Shown one piece after another: positions 22,283 through 31,070 of a DNA stretch of 32,400 nt. Position numbers and translations under genes: made by a program. Source of the stretch: Deltaproteobacteria bacterium (GTDB lineage: Bacteria; Desulfobacterota; Deferrisomatia; Deferrisomatales; BM512); NCBI GenBank assembly GCA_002869005.1, contig PKTU01000118.1, positions 1-32,400 on the forward strand, in the 5' to 3' direction. Numbering within the stretch: position 1 is the stretch's first letter; each line of letters opens with the position of its first letter. Below the pieces are notes generated by a model. The model did not search any database and was not told where the DNA came from. It worked only from the letters and a program-made list of their open reading frames with translations.

Positions 22283-23527
22283 TTATTCATCGCCAAAGAA
22301 GAAGTGTTGGAACCAACCCTTCATCTTCTGCGTTATCCTTCCAAAAAGGTTTTCATCAGATTCGTTTAGTACGGCATTCTGCTCGGAGCGGTTTTTAACC
22401 GCGTGCTCGACGAGCCCCACCCCGGTTGCGTATGAGGGGTCCTTCAGCTGGTCTACCAAACCCTCAATAGGCCTCGGCATGCCGCGCCTGACGGGAAGCC
22501 CGAAGACTTGCTCGGCCAGCTCAACCGAGCCCTCCAAGAGCGATGCGCCTCCACAGAGAACTACGCCGGATACCGCCGCTTCCTCGACTCCCCGTTTCTG
22601 TAGATCCATCCTGACCAGCGAGAATATCTCCTCGGCGCGAGGCTCGACTATCTCGGCAAGAATTCGGCGGTTTAAGATCCGCGGCCGTCTTCCGCCCACA
22701 CCTGGTACCTCGATTGTCTCGTCCTTGCCCACCTTGCTGATTAACGCGCAGGCGTGTTTACGCTTTATCTTCTCCGCTTCGGCGGAGGGTGTCCTTAGCC
22801 CCATGGCGATATCGCTCGTTACATGGTTTCCGCCAAGGGTGAGCACGGAGGTGTGTTTCACCGACCCTTGCGCGATAACCACGATATCGGTGGTGCCGCC
22901 GCCCATGTCTACCAGCGCAACGCCAAGCTCGCGCTCATCGTCCGTAAGCACCGCTTCGGCGGAGGCAAGCGGCTCAAGGATTATGTCGGCGACATCCAGC
23001 CCCGCGCGGTTACAGCATTTGACGATATTTTGAGCCGCCGCCACCGCCCCGGTTATGACGTGGACATGCGCCTCAAGCCGCACACCGCACATTCCGACAG
23101 GCTCATTTATGCCGTCCTGGTCGTCGATGATGAACTCCTGGGGGATGATATGAAGAACCTCCCTGTCCATCGGTATTGCCACAGCTTTTGCGGCGTCGAT
23201 GACTCTGCGGACTTCGTTGGGCGTGACCTCTTGGTCTTTCAGCGCTATTACGCCGTGGCTGTTGAAAGCCTGTATATGGCCCCCCGCAATGCCCGCATAA
23301 ACCTGCCTTATCTCCCGCCCGCTCATAAGCTCCGCTTCTTCGACGGCGCGTTTGATGGACTGAACGGTGGACTCGATATTTATTACGACTCCCTTCCGTA
23401 ACCCGCTCGCCGGATGGGTGCCGAAACCGAGTATGTGCAGCCCTTCGGGAGTTTCCTCTGCGACCACCGCGCATATCTTGGTGGTGCCTATATCAAGGCC
23501 GACAACGGTGTTGGACCGGGGTTTCAT
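22283..23527 (-). CDS. ftsA: Cell division protein FtsA
   Basis: Actin-fold ATPase that tethers FtsZ to the membrane and signals to the septal synthases. The phosphate-1 motif VGLDIGTTKI is at about 9-18. The SHS2/1C region follows (VYAGIAGGHIQ). Then come phosphate-2 VDMGGGTTDI, and the adenosine motif VLCGGASLLEG. The C-terminal amphipathic membrane-targeting helix is visible as FGRITQKMKGWFQHFFF. Length 414 residues, complete. The ATG at 23527 overlaps the ftsQ stop as ATGA, so translation is coupled. Confidence 0.96.
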   Translation of the reverse strand: MKPRSNTVVGLDIGTTKICAVVAEETPEGLHILGFGTHPASGLRKGVVINIESTVQSIKRAVEEAELMSGREIRQVYAGIAGGHIQAFNSHGVIALKDQEVTPNEVRRVIDAAKAVAIPMDREVLHIIPQEFIIDDQDGINEPVGMCGVRLEAHVHVITGAVAAAQNIVKCCNRAGLDVADIILEPLASAEAVLTDDERELGVALVDMGGGTTDIVVIAQGSVKHTSVLTLGGNHVTSDIAMGLRTPSAEAEKIKRKHACALISKVGKDETIEVPGVGGRRPRILNRRILAEIVEPRAEEIFSLVRMDLQKRGVEEAAVSGVVLCGGASLLEGSVELAEQVFGLPVRRGMPRPIEGLVDQLKDPSYATGVGLVEHAVKNRSEQNAVLNESDENLFGRITQKMKGWFQHFFFGDE

Positions 23528-24282
23528 TTTTTTCCTCGCTCTCTTACGCTCGACTCAAGCCGGGCGACAATCCTGTCGTCGTAGGTCAGATCGGCGGTTT
23601 TAGCAAATTCGCCGCGCCTTTCCAGGGTCTTTCTCAACCGCTCAAGGAGGTCGAGTTTGCGATCCAACTCCCCCCTTCCGAAGCGAATGCGTGAGCAATA
23701 AGGGAAATCCCCCGTTACGAAGAAGCCATCCTCCGGATCGAAGTGGATCTCTTCCACCCTCCCGCCGAAATTTTCTTCACTGACCTTGCCTAGCAGCTCC
23801 ATCAGCTCGGCTCTCTTTTGTCTGTCTCCTTCAAGTGCGCTCCAGCTGAAGCCTGTGATGACGGGGAAATCGAGCCCGCCTCCCAGCGGCGCTTCGATAA
23901 CCTTGCCATCACCGGAGAAGTAATAGAGCCTTCCTGCGAGGCTGATCAGGTAAGCAGGCTGGAACTCCTCCACCTCAATGTAAAGGGTGGAAGGCAGTCG
24001 CCTGGTTACCTTCGCCTCCCTCACCCAGGGGAGCTTGGCTATATCCTCTCCTACGTCATCAATATCCCGCTTGAAGATTGACTCTCCCTCGATGAGCCCG
24101 GCTATGCGCATAACATGCTCCGGGGGGGTCCTTGTGTTTCCGGTAAGCTCTATCCTGCCCAGCTTGAAGGGGCTTACGTCGACGAGAGCGGAGGCGCCGA
24201 AAAAGAGAGCGCCAGCGACTCCCATCGTCGCGGCTGCCCAAATCGCGCCGTGAAACTGTCTTTTTTCGCCAGCTCTCTTCAT
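23524..24282 (-). CDS. ftsQ: Cell division protein FtsQ
   Basis: Bitopic division protein. A short cytoplasmic tail (MKRAGEKRQFHG) precedes one membrane helix at about 13-34. A POTRA domain follows from about 38 (FKLGRIELTGNTRTPPEHV... LPWVREAKVTRRLPSTLYIEVEE), then the beta domain. It recruits FtsB/FtsL in the divisome. 252 residues, normal. The ATG overlaps the ddl stop (ATGA) and its own stop overlaps the ftsA start (ATGA). Confidence 0.93.
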   Translation of the reverse strand: MKRAGEKRQFHGAIWAAATMGVAGALFFGASALVDVSPFKLGRIELTGNTRTPPEHVMRIAGLIEGESIFKRDIDDVGEDIAKLPWVREAKVTRRLPSTLYIEVEEFQPAYLISLAGRLYYFSGDGKVIEAPLGGGLDFPVITGFSWSALEGDRQKRAELMELLGKVSEENFGGRVEEIHFDPEDGFFVTGDFPYCSRIRFGRGELDRKLDLLERLRKTLERRGEFAKTADLTYDDRIVARLESSVRERGKK

Positions 24283-25184
24283 GCTTTCAACGAAGCCTCC
24301 GAAACCATCCGCTCTACCAGCTCATTGAAGGAGATGCCCGCCGCCGCCGCCGCTTTGGGTAGAAGGCTTGTCGGCGTCATCCCCGGAATAGTGTTAACCT
24401 CAAGAACCCATGCCTTTCCGTCCTCATCGAGGAGTATGTCGGTTCGCGCCGCCCCGGAGCAGCCAAGAGCGGTATATGCTCGCGCCCCAAGCCCCATTAC
24501 CTTGGCCGCAGTCTCCTCATCCAGCTTTGCCGGGCAGGTATAACGGGTCTTTCCCGGCGTATACTTCGATTCAAAGTCGTAAACACCGCTTTCCGGGGTT
24601 ATTTCGACAATCGGTAGAGGCTCCCCTCCCTCTAAAACCCCCACGGTCAGCTCTCGCCCTGCTATAAACTTCTCGATGAGAATCACTCCGCTTGTGCTCT
24701 CTTTAGCGGCTCGGATTGCCCCCTCGACATCATCATCCGAGTAAGCTATTCCCATGCCGAGGCTGGAGCCTTCCAGCGGCGCTTTTGCAACCAGCGGCGC
24801 TTTTAGCTCTATCGCGGATACCTCTTCGCCGGCCCCGAGAACTTGAAAGGGAGGCGTATGAATTCCCCTCGCGGTGAAAATCTCTTTGGAGAGGATTTTA
24901 TCCATCGCCAAAGCGCTTGCGGTTACGGAGGAGCCGGTGTAGGGGATCCCCATAATTTCAAGCAACCCTTGAACCGTGCCATCTTCTCCCCAGCGTCCGT
25001 GGAGGGCGATGAAAACGACCTCCGGCGCAATGTCCGCCAGCTGTAAGGGCAGCGCCCTGTCTACATCCACTTCCGTTACAAAATGGCCGTTCTCCCGGAG
25101 CGCGGCAGCGACAGCGCCGCCGGTCACGAGGCTAACCTCGCGCTCTTTACTCAATCCTCCTTTGAGAACAGCTATTTTGGACAA
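24279..25184 (-). CDS. ddl: D-alanine--D-alanine ligase
   Basis: ATP-grasp enzyme that makes D-Ala-D-Ala for the end of the muropeptide; MurF, whose gene starts this operon segment, adds it. Seen: N-terminal VLKGGLSKEREVSL, LHGRWGEDGTVQGLLE, the omega-loop/serine motif PLEGSSLGM, and EVNTIPGMTPTSLLPKAAAAAGI at the C-terminus (metal-binding Glu and Asn). 301 residues, typical for DdlB. The start codon is TTG at 25184 with AAGGGG eight bases upstream. It lies 11 bases behind murB and overlaps ftsQ. Confidence 0.95.
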   Translation of the reverse strand: MSKIAVLKGGLSKEREVSLVTGGAVAAALRENGHFVTEVDVDRALPLQLADIAPEVVFIALHGRWGEDGTVQGLLEIMGIPYTGSSVTASALAMDKILSKEIFTARGIHTPPFQVLGAGEEVSAIELKAPLVAKAPLEGSSLGMGIAYSDDDVEGAIRAAKESTSGVILIEKFIAGRELTVGVLEGGEPLPIVEITPESGVYDFESKYTPGKTRYTCPAKLDEETAAKVMGLGARAYTALGCSGAARTDILLDEDGKAWVLEVNTIPGMTPTSLLPKAAAAAGISFNELVERMVSEASLKA

Positions 25185-25195
25185 TTAATATCCCC

Positions 25196-26152
25196 TTATT
25201 TTCGAATCCGCAGCCGTTCGCCCATGCTGCTCCCCACCAGCCCCACCTTGAGGCTAAGGCGGACTTTGTGTTTTACGTAAACTCTCTCCTGCACCATTCC
25301 TATGAGCGCTATAAGCTGGCTCGCGGTGGCCTCTCCTATGTTGGTAATGTAGTTTGCGTGGTCGCATGAGACCTCGGCGTCACCTACACGGATACCCTTG
25401 AGACCGCACCTGTCTATAAGCTCTCCCGCGGAGAGGCCCACCTCAGGGTTTTTAAAGACCATGCCGACTGATGCCGCTTCGAAAGGCTGGGTCATCATCC
25501 TTTTGTCAAGCCACTCCTCGGTAACGTCCATGACTTCGTCGGGTTTGGTCCTCTTGCCCGCGAAGCTCGCTGAAAGGATTATGGTTCCCGTTGGCAGGTT
25601 TGAGGTTCTGTATCCAAAGCTGAAATCCCTCTTTAGCAGAGTGTGGATCTCAGCGTTAGAGTCCATGATTTCAAGCTGTTCTACTCGCTGCCCTATTGAT
25701 TCACCCCATCCGCCGGAGTTTTTATATAGCGCGCCGCCAAGGGTGCCCGGTATGCCCGCCAGGCTCTCGAAGCCCGATATCCCTGAAGAGGCTGCCCACT
25801 TGACCAGAGCGCCAAGCATGACACCCGCTTCGGCGCGTACCATCATCGTCCCCCCGGCCTCATCATCCACCGCTTCTATGCTGTCAAAGCTCTCTTTTAA
25901 GGCTATAACCGCGCCCCTAATACCCCCGTCTCTTACAATGATTCCCGACCCGCCGCCGAGAACGAAGTAGCCAATTTCTCTCTCGGCAAGAAACTTCACC
26001 ACTTTTGCGAGGTCTTCACGGTCGACTGGCGCTATGAGAATGTCGGCGTTGCCTCCGGTCCTCATCGTAGTACGCTCGCGCATGGGGACATTTAGCTCCG
26101 CCATGCCGGAGATCTCTTTTTGCAGAAGTTCGAGAGCGTTTGCCTTAGCCAT
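25196..26152 (-). CDS. murB: UDP-N-acetylenolpyruvoylglucosamine reductase (MurB) with altered active site
   Basis: FAD enzyme that reduces UDP-GlcNAc-enolpyruvate to UDP-MurNAc. The fold is clear: TTMRTGGNADILI, VLGGGSGIIVRDGGIRG (the usual Asn after GGGS is Gly), GIPGTLGGALYKNSGGWG, FGYRTS (Tyr181, Arg182) and GLKGIRVGDAEVSCDHANYI. Two catalytic positions differ. The Ser of the usual GSxFKNP is Met231 (GMVFKNP). The late Glu of the usual LEPEVxxxG is Lys302 (LSLKVGLVG). Length, 318 residues, is normal and there is no frameshift. The ATG at 26152 has a strong GGAGGAGGG within the last codons of murC (8-base overlap). It is either an inactive or changed enzyme or a mechanistic variant. Confidence 0.88.
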   Translation of the reverse strand: MAKANALELLQKEISGMAELNVPMRERTTMRTGGNADILIAPVDREDLAKVVKFLAEREIGYFVLGGGSGIIVRDGGIRGAVIALKESFDSIEAVDDEAGGTMMVRAEAGVMLGALVKWAASSGISGFESLAGIPGTLGGALYKNSGGWGESIGQRVEQLEIMDSNAEIHTLLKRDFSFGYRTSNLPTGTIILSASFAGKRTKPDEVMDVTEEWLDKRMMTQPFEAASVGMVFKNPEVGLSAGELIDRCGLKGIRVGDAEVSCDHANYITNIGEATASQLIALIGMVQERVYVKHKVRLSLKVGLVGSSMGERLRIRK

Positions 26153-27527
26153 CTCCCTCCTCCAAAAGGGTATCGACCAACTCCTCTGAAACCTGCCATA
26201 TATTGCCCGCCCCGAGGGTTACGACGAGGTCACCCTCCCTCAGCGCCTCAAGGGCCGCTTTGGCCGCATTGCTTATATCCCCTACATAAGTTACGGAGCG
26301 GTGACCGTGCGCCCGTATCCGTTCAGCCAAGGTTTCACCGCTGATTCCATCGATGGGCTTCTCGCCGGCGGGATAGATATCGGTCACAAAGAGCATGTCC
26401 GCCCCGTAAAAAGCTGTTGAGAAACGCTCTGCCAGGTCCTGGGTGCGTGAGTATCGGTGGGGCTGGAAGATAGCAATGATCCTCCTGTCCCACGCCTCGC
26501 GCATTCCCGAAAGCATCGCTTCAATCTCCGTTGGGTGGTGCGCGTAGTCATCCACCACCATGATGCCTCTCCCTTCGCCCTTTATCTGGGAGCGGCGGTC
26601 GACACCGTCGAAGCCGCTTAACGCCTTTGCTATAACCTCCGGCTCAACGCCAAGCTCCAGCCCGACAGAAAAGGCGGCGAGGGCGTTGAGTACATTATGC
26701 TGCCCGGGCAGGGATAGGTTCACCTTTGCTATAGGCATTTGGTTTCTGAGGACCTCGAAGGTCGTCTTTCCTTCCGCCATCCTTACGTGTCGCGCCGAGA
26801 GGTCCGCCTGACGGCTTAGCCCATAGGTGATGGTGCGGCGGTTTATCCTCGGGAGCACTTCCTGGATGCGCGGATCTTCCAGGCAGAGGACTGCCGCTCC
26901 GTAAAAGGGGACCTTGTTGGCGAAGTCTACGAAAGCATCCTCCATAGCCTCATCCGTGCCGTAGTGGTTCATGTGTTCCCGGTCGATATTCGTAACCACA
27001 GCAATTGAAGGAGCCAGCAGCAAGAAGGAGCCGTCGCTCTCATCTGCTTCCGCGACGAGAAATTTGCCTTGCCCGAGCCTTGCGTTGCTCCCAATTTTCC
27101 CCAGCTTGCCTCCGACCACTACGGTGGGGTCGAGCCCGCCTTCGGAGAGTATGCAGGCGACCAGAGATGTGGTTGTCGTCTTGCCGTGAACGCCCGCCAC
27201 TGCTACGGAATATTTCATGCGCATCAGCTCGGCGAGCATCTCTGCCCGTGGTATAACCGGGATCAGCTTCTTATGGGCTGTAACCACCTCCGGGTTCTCC
27301 GCATTGACCGCAGAGGATATTACGACCACAAATGAATCGCCGACATTTTCAGGTGAGTGCCCCAGGTGTATCGTTGCGCCAAGGGCTTCGAGCCGCTCCG
27401 TTATCGGCGAACTTTTAAGATCTGAGCCGCTAACTTTGTAGCCCAGGTTTAGTAGAACCTCGGCAATGCCGCTCATGCCGATTCCGCCTATCCCTACAAA
27501 ATGAATCTTTCGGTCTGTTTTAAACAT
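26145..27527 (-). CDS. murC: UDP-N-acetylmuramate--L-alanine ligase
   Basis: Adds the first amino acid, L-Ala, to UDP-MurNAc. Seen: N-terminal nucleotide motif FVGIGGIGMSGIAEVL, ATP loop GVHGKTTTT at 112-120, EADESDGSF, TNIDREHMNHYG, and the C-terminal DDYAHHPTEI and FQPHRYSRT motifs, all diagnostic of MurC. 460 residues, full length. One base separates it from the murG stop, and it overlaps murB by eight bases. Confidence 0.97.
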   Translation of the reverse strand: MFKTDRKIHFVGIGGIGMSGIAEVLLNLGYKVSGSDLKSSPITERLEALGATIHLGHSPENVGDSFVVVISSAVNAENPEVVTAHKKLIPVIPRAEMLAELMRMKYSVAVAGVHGKTTTTSLVACILSEGGLDPTVVVGGKLGKIGSNARLGQGKFLVAEADESDGSFLLLAPSIAVVTNIDREHMNHYGTDEAMEDAFVDFANKVPFYGAAVLCLEDPRIQEVLPRINRRTITYGLSRQADLSARHVRMAEGKTTFEVLRNQMPIAKVNLSLPGQHNVLNALAAFSVGLELGVEPEVIAKALSGFDGVDRRSQIKGEGRGIMVVDDYAHHPTEIEAMLSGMREAWDRRIIAIFQPHRYSRTQDLAERFSTAFYGADMLFVTDIYPAGEKPIDGISGETLAERIRAHGHRSVTYVGDISNAAKAALEALREGDLVVTLGAGNIWQVSEELVDTLLEEGDG

Positions 27528-27528
27528 T

Positions 27529-28596
27529 CTATTCCTCCCCGATAAGAGCCAGGAGGTTGTCGACGATATCGGCTGCCGCTCTCGTGTTTGCAGAAAGTGC
27601 AGCTGCGTCAGCCATGGCTGAGAGCCCGGCGGGGTCCTTTATCCAACTTTCAATAACATTTTTTATAGATTCGGAGGTCAGCGCGTCTTCAGTCAGGCAA
27701 AGCGCTGCGCCGCGCGCTTCTGCGGAGCGGGCGTTAGCCTCTTGATGGTTGCCTGCGGCGTAGGGGAAGGGGATCAAAAGCGCAGGGCGCCCCGATGCCG
27801 CGAGCTCCGCTACGGTAAGCGCGCCCGCACGGGCTATAACAATCTGAGCCCGCCCATAAGCCGCATCCATCTCCTCAATGAACTCCACTACCTGCACCCT
27901 CTCCATATCCGCATAGCGTGCGCCCACCTCATCAAAATTTCCCTTGCCGCACTGGTGAACTACCTCGACCATCCCGCCAATGGCTTTCATAGCCTCCGGA
28001 ACTTTTGTGTTGAGGCTTCTCGCCCCTTGGCTTCCGCCGAGAACCAGTATTCGCACCGGCAACTCGCCCGGAGTTTCGTATGGCTTTGGAGCAGAGAAAG
28101 CGGCTCTCAGGGGGTTGCCGGTCATAACTGCCTTGCCCTTGGGAAACTCGCCTTTCGCGCCTTCGTCACCGAGAAAAACGCGTCTTACCATCTTTCCCAG
28201 TACGCGGTTTGCCAGCCCCGCTTTGGCGTTTTGCTCCTGGATCGCCGAGGGAACGCCTGTAAGAGCGCTCCAGGCAACGACGGGAAAGGAGACATATCCG
28301 CCGACGCCTATGGTCGCATCGGGCTTAAAGCGGCGTAGCAGCGCTGAAGCCTCGCCAAACCCTTTAACCACGCTTAAAACACCCCTTACCTTCCCCGCCA
28401 GCCCTTTGCCGACGATGCCGCCGGAGGAAATCGGAGCGAAATCCATTCCCAGCGCGGGGAGCACTCTTGCCTCAATGCCGTTCGGGCTACCTGCGTACAG
28501 GACTTCATGCCCACCCCTTGAGAGGAGCTCCTGGGCGATCGCGACGCCGGGGTAGAGGTGCCCTCCCGTTCCGCCACCGGTCACAAGGAGTTTCAT
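27529..28596 (-). CDS. murG: UDP-GlcNAc:lipid I N-acetylglucosaminyltransferase
   Basis: Membrane-associated GT28 enzyme that turns lipid I into lipid II. Seen: MKLLVTGGGTGGHLYPG at the very start, VGGYVSFPVV, EQNAKAGLANR, VLGGSQGARSLN, IARAGALTVAEL and the GNHQEANA motif. The start is ATG 28596, overlapping the ftsW stop as ATGA; an 18-codon longer frame reaching into ftsW is not needed. About 355 residues. Confidence 0.95.
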   Translation of the reverse strand: MKLLVTGGGTGGHLYPGVAIAQELLSRGGHEVLYAGSPNGIEARVLPALGMDFAPISSGGIVGKGLAGKVRGVLSVVKGFGEASALLRRFKPDATIGVGGYVSFPVVAWSALTGVPSAIQEQNAKAGLANRVLGKMVRRVFLGDEGAKGEFPKGKAVMTGNPLRAAFSAPKPYETPGELPVRILVLGGSQGARSLNTKVPEAMKAIGGMVEVVHQCGKGNFDEVGARYADMERVQVVEFIEEMDAAYGRAQIVIARAGALTVAELAASGRPALLIPFPYAAGNHQEANARSAEARGAALCLTEDALTSESIKNVIESWIKDPAGLSAMADAAALSANTRAAADIVDNLLALIGEE

Positions 28597-29714
28597 CGTT
28601 GCACCGCCTTTGGAGCCAGCCCTGCCAGTAGCCCGGCGGCGGCCAGGCACGCCACCAGCCCCGTCCCTCCGTAGGAGAGAAAGGGAAGTGGAAGGCCCTT
28701 TGTGGGCAGCGCCCCCAAAACCACGAGAGCGTTGATGGATGCTTGAAGTCCTAGCCAGGAGGTAATCCCAATTGCCAGAAAGCGGGTAAAGTGGTCCTCC
28801 TGCTTAAGCGCTATCATAACTCCGCGTATTGTGAGGGTGGCGAAGAGAGCCAGGATGAACAGGGTCCCCGCGAGGCCCGCCTCCTCGCCCCAAACCGAGA
28901 GGATAAAGTCGGTATGCGCCTCCGGTAGATAAAAGAGCTTCTGTTGCCCCGAACCGATTCCAACCCCCCATGCTCCTCCGGTGGAGAAGGCCAGCTTTGA
29001 CTGTGTGAGCTGAAAGGCGCTGCCCAGCGCGTTCTCCTCCGGGTGCAAAAATGCGGTTATGCGAGCCATCCTGTATGGCGTACGAATGATCTCGACGGCG
29101 ACTACCGCGCCCGCTAAGAGCGCTGTCGTGAGGAGGTGCTTTAGCCTTGCGCCTGATATGAAAATCATCGCGTAAGCGATTGCGCCTAGTACTACCGCCG
29201 TTCCCAGGTCGGGTTCTTTTAGCACCAGAATAATAGGAATGCCCGCAATGAAAAGATGGGGGATAAAGCCGTAGCGCAGGGTTCTCATCTTCTCCGCGCC
29301 TCTTCTGGCAAGTGAGTCGGCGAGAAATATTACCAGCGCCAGCTTTGTCAGCTCGGAGGGCTGAAAGCGTAGCGGGCCCAGCTTGAGCCACCTTGTCGCC
29401 TCGTTGGCTTTTATTCCCAGCGGCGAGAAGAGGACCATCGCCAAAAGCGCGGTGCAGATGATTAAGGCCGGGATGGCTAGTTTTCTAAGCAGGCTCATGG
29501 GCATGCGAGCCGCTATCAAATATGCTGTCGCTCCAACAATGGCGTAGATAAATTGCTTTTGAAAGTGGCTTGTCACAACGCGCACTTCTCCCCCGTTCGC
29601 CACCAGCTTTGAGGTGGAGAATGTGAGGATCAGCCCGACTACGGTAAGGGTCGCCACAGCGGCGGTAACCACAAGGTCGGGCATCCGCGAAGTTTCGCTT
29701 TTTTTATACGCCAA
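28593..29714 (-). CDS. ftsW: Septal peptidoglycan glycosyltransferase FtsW
   Basis: SEDS-family polytopic membrane protein that polymerises lipid II at the septum. About ten hydrophobic segments are visible. Conserved motifs include GANEATRWLKLGPLRFQPSE as KANEATRWLKLGPLRFQPSE, LKEPDLGTAVVLG, and a C-terminal LPFLSYGGTGL, which is diagnostic for SEDS proteins. The start is uncertain. TTG 29714, inside the end of murD, gives a short basic tail (AYKKSETSRMPD) before helix one. ATG 29684 gives only two residues before it, and neither has a strong ribosome site. It is coupled to murG. Confidence 0.92.
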   Translation of the reverse strand: MAYKKSETSRMPDLVVTAAVATLTVVGLILTFSTSKLVANGGEVRVVTSHFQKQFIYAIVGATAYLIAARMPMSLLRKLAIPALIICTALLAMVLFSPLGIKANEATRWLKLGPLRFQPSELTKLALVIFLADSLARRGAEKMRTLRYGFIPHLFIAGIPIILVLKEPDLGTAVVLGAIAYAMIFISGARLKHLLTTALLAGAVVAVEIIRTPYRMARITAFLHPEENALGSAFQLTQSKLAFSTGGAWGVGIGSGQQKLFYLPEAHTDFILSVWGEEAGLAGTLFILALFATLTIRGVMIALKQEDHFTRFLAIGITSWLGLQASINALVVLGALPTKGLPLPFLSYGGTGLVACLAAAGLLAGLAPKAVQR

Positions 29715-31065
29715 CGTCGATCCGTTCAGTCTCTTCTTTGCAGAGCGCTTGAAAAACGTTTCCGCGCTCTGCGTAGTTTTTGAAAAAATCAAAACTTGAA
29801 GCAGCCGGGGCCAATAGCATCGTATCCCCCGACTTCGCCGCCTTTATCCCCAGCCTCACAGCGCTCGGCCAATTGTCTGCGCGCTTTATTGGCGCGCTAC
29901 CCTCAAGCTCTCTCGCCATCCGGTCACAATGGGGACCTACGATGACCGCAAGAACACCCCGTTTAAGAAGCTGCTCTCTCATCGGCGCGTAGTCCGCGCC
30001 TTTGTCCTTGCCCCCGGCGAGGAGGATTATGCCGCCCTCAACTGTCTCCATCGCTCTAACGGCCGCGTCCACATTGGTTGCTTTGGAGTCGTCGATGAAG
30101 GTTATCCCCCGCCAATTCAAAAATTCTTCCATTCGGTGGGGAAGAGCTTTGAACTTTTTCACGGCCTCCCAGGCAACGGCGGGATCAACGCCAAGAGAGG
30201 CAGCCGCTAAAGTTGCCGCCATAGCGTTAGCAACGTTGTGCAGCCCCTTTATCTCCAGCGCCCGGGCATCAAGCCTTATTCCATCTGTTCCAGGCATGAG
30301 AATCACTACCTCATCGCCTTCAAGCCATGCGCCAACGCCTAGTATGCGCTCCGTGGAGTAGGGCAATATCGTTGCCTTACTTGATCGGGCCGACTCCCAG
30401 ACAATGTCGTCGTCGCGGTTGACTATGGCGACGTCATCCGCGCTTTGCTTGGCGAATATTCTAGCCTTTGCCTCAGCGTACCCGGAGAGGTCGCCATGAC
30501 GGTCCAAATGGTCTCCCGTCAAATTAAGCCAAATTGCGACTTTTGGGTGAAAAGTGCTGCACCCCTCAAGCTGGAAGCTGGAGACTTCCGCCACAATGGC
30601 GTCGAATTCACCCCCCACTGCTTCTGTTAAAGGCGTACCCAAATTCCCGCCGACAAAAACTTTCCGGCCATACTCCTTGAGGATCGCCCCGACAAGCTCT
30701 GTAACGGTGGTCTTGCCGTTGGTGCCGGTGATCGCAACGATTGGCGAGGTGATTTCGCGCGCCGCCAGCTCAAGTTCGCTTATTACCTCAACCCCTGCTG
30801 CTTTAAGCGATCCAACGCGCTTGTCATCCACCGATATGCCGGGGCTCAAGATGCACAAGTCGAAATCCGTACCGGCCATAGAGAGCGGTGTGACAAACTT
30901 GGCTCCCGCATCTTCGAGGTTGGTAATAGGCGCGCTTAGCGATTCTCGCGGCGTATCGTCGGCTATGGTTACGCTCATATCTCGGGCAAGGCAAAAGGCT
31001 GCCGCGGCCCTGCCGGATACTCCGGCTCCCGCGACCAGCACTCTTGCTTCCGCCCGATTAGCCAT
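29704..31065 (-). CDS. murD: UDP-N-acetylmuramoyl-L-alanine--D-glutamate ligase
   Basis: Adds D-Glu to UDP-MurNAc-L-Ala. Seen: N-terminal LVAGAGVSGRAAA, ATP loop GTNGKTTVTELV, EVSSFQLE, NLTGDHLDRHG, FIDDSKATNVDAA and LLAGGKDKGADY. The ATG at 31065 has AAGGTGAGG upstream and lies five bases past the mraY stop; the open frame continues further into mraY but that is an overlap artefact. About 453 residues, normal. Confidence 0.96.
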   Translation of the reverse strand: MANRAEARVLVAGAGVSGRAAAAFCLARDMSVTIADDTPRESLSAPITNLEDAGAKFVTPLSMAGTDFDLCILSPGISVDDKRVGSLKAAGVEVISELELAAREITSPIVAITGTNGKTTVTELVGAILKEYGRKVFVGGNLGTPLTEAVGGEFDAIVAEVSSFQLEGCSTFHPKVAIWLNLTGDHLDRHGDLSGYAEAKARIFAKQSADDVAIVNRDDDIVWESARSSKATILPYSTERILGVGAWLEGDEVVILMPGTDGIRLDARALEIKGLHNVANAMAATLAAASLGVDPAVAWEAVKKFKALPHRMEEFLNWRGITFIDDSKATNVDAAVRAMETVEGGIILLAGGKDKGADYAPMREQLLKRGVLAVIVGPHCDRMARELEGSAPIKRADNWPSAVRLGIKAAKSGDTMLLAPAASSFDFFKNYAERGNVFQALCKEETERIDVGV

Positions 31066-31070
31066 ACGCC

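Noticed and set aside
22149-23033. A 294-codon plus-strand open frame across ftsZ and ftsA
   Set aside because: It is the antisense of two certain genes, rich in Ser, Pro and Arg, with no family resemblance; a typical GC-driven shadow frame.
27529-28650. Longer murG beginning at 28650
   Set aside because: The extra 18 codons lie within ftsW and lack similarity; the ATG at 28596 overlaps the ftsW stop as ATGA and begins the conserved MKLLVTGGGTGGH.
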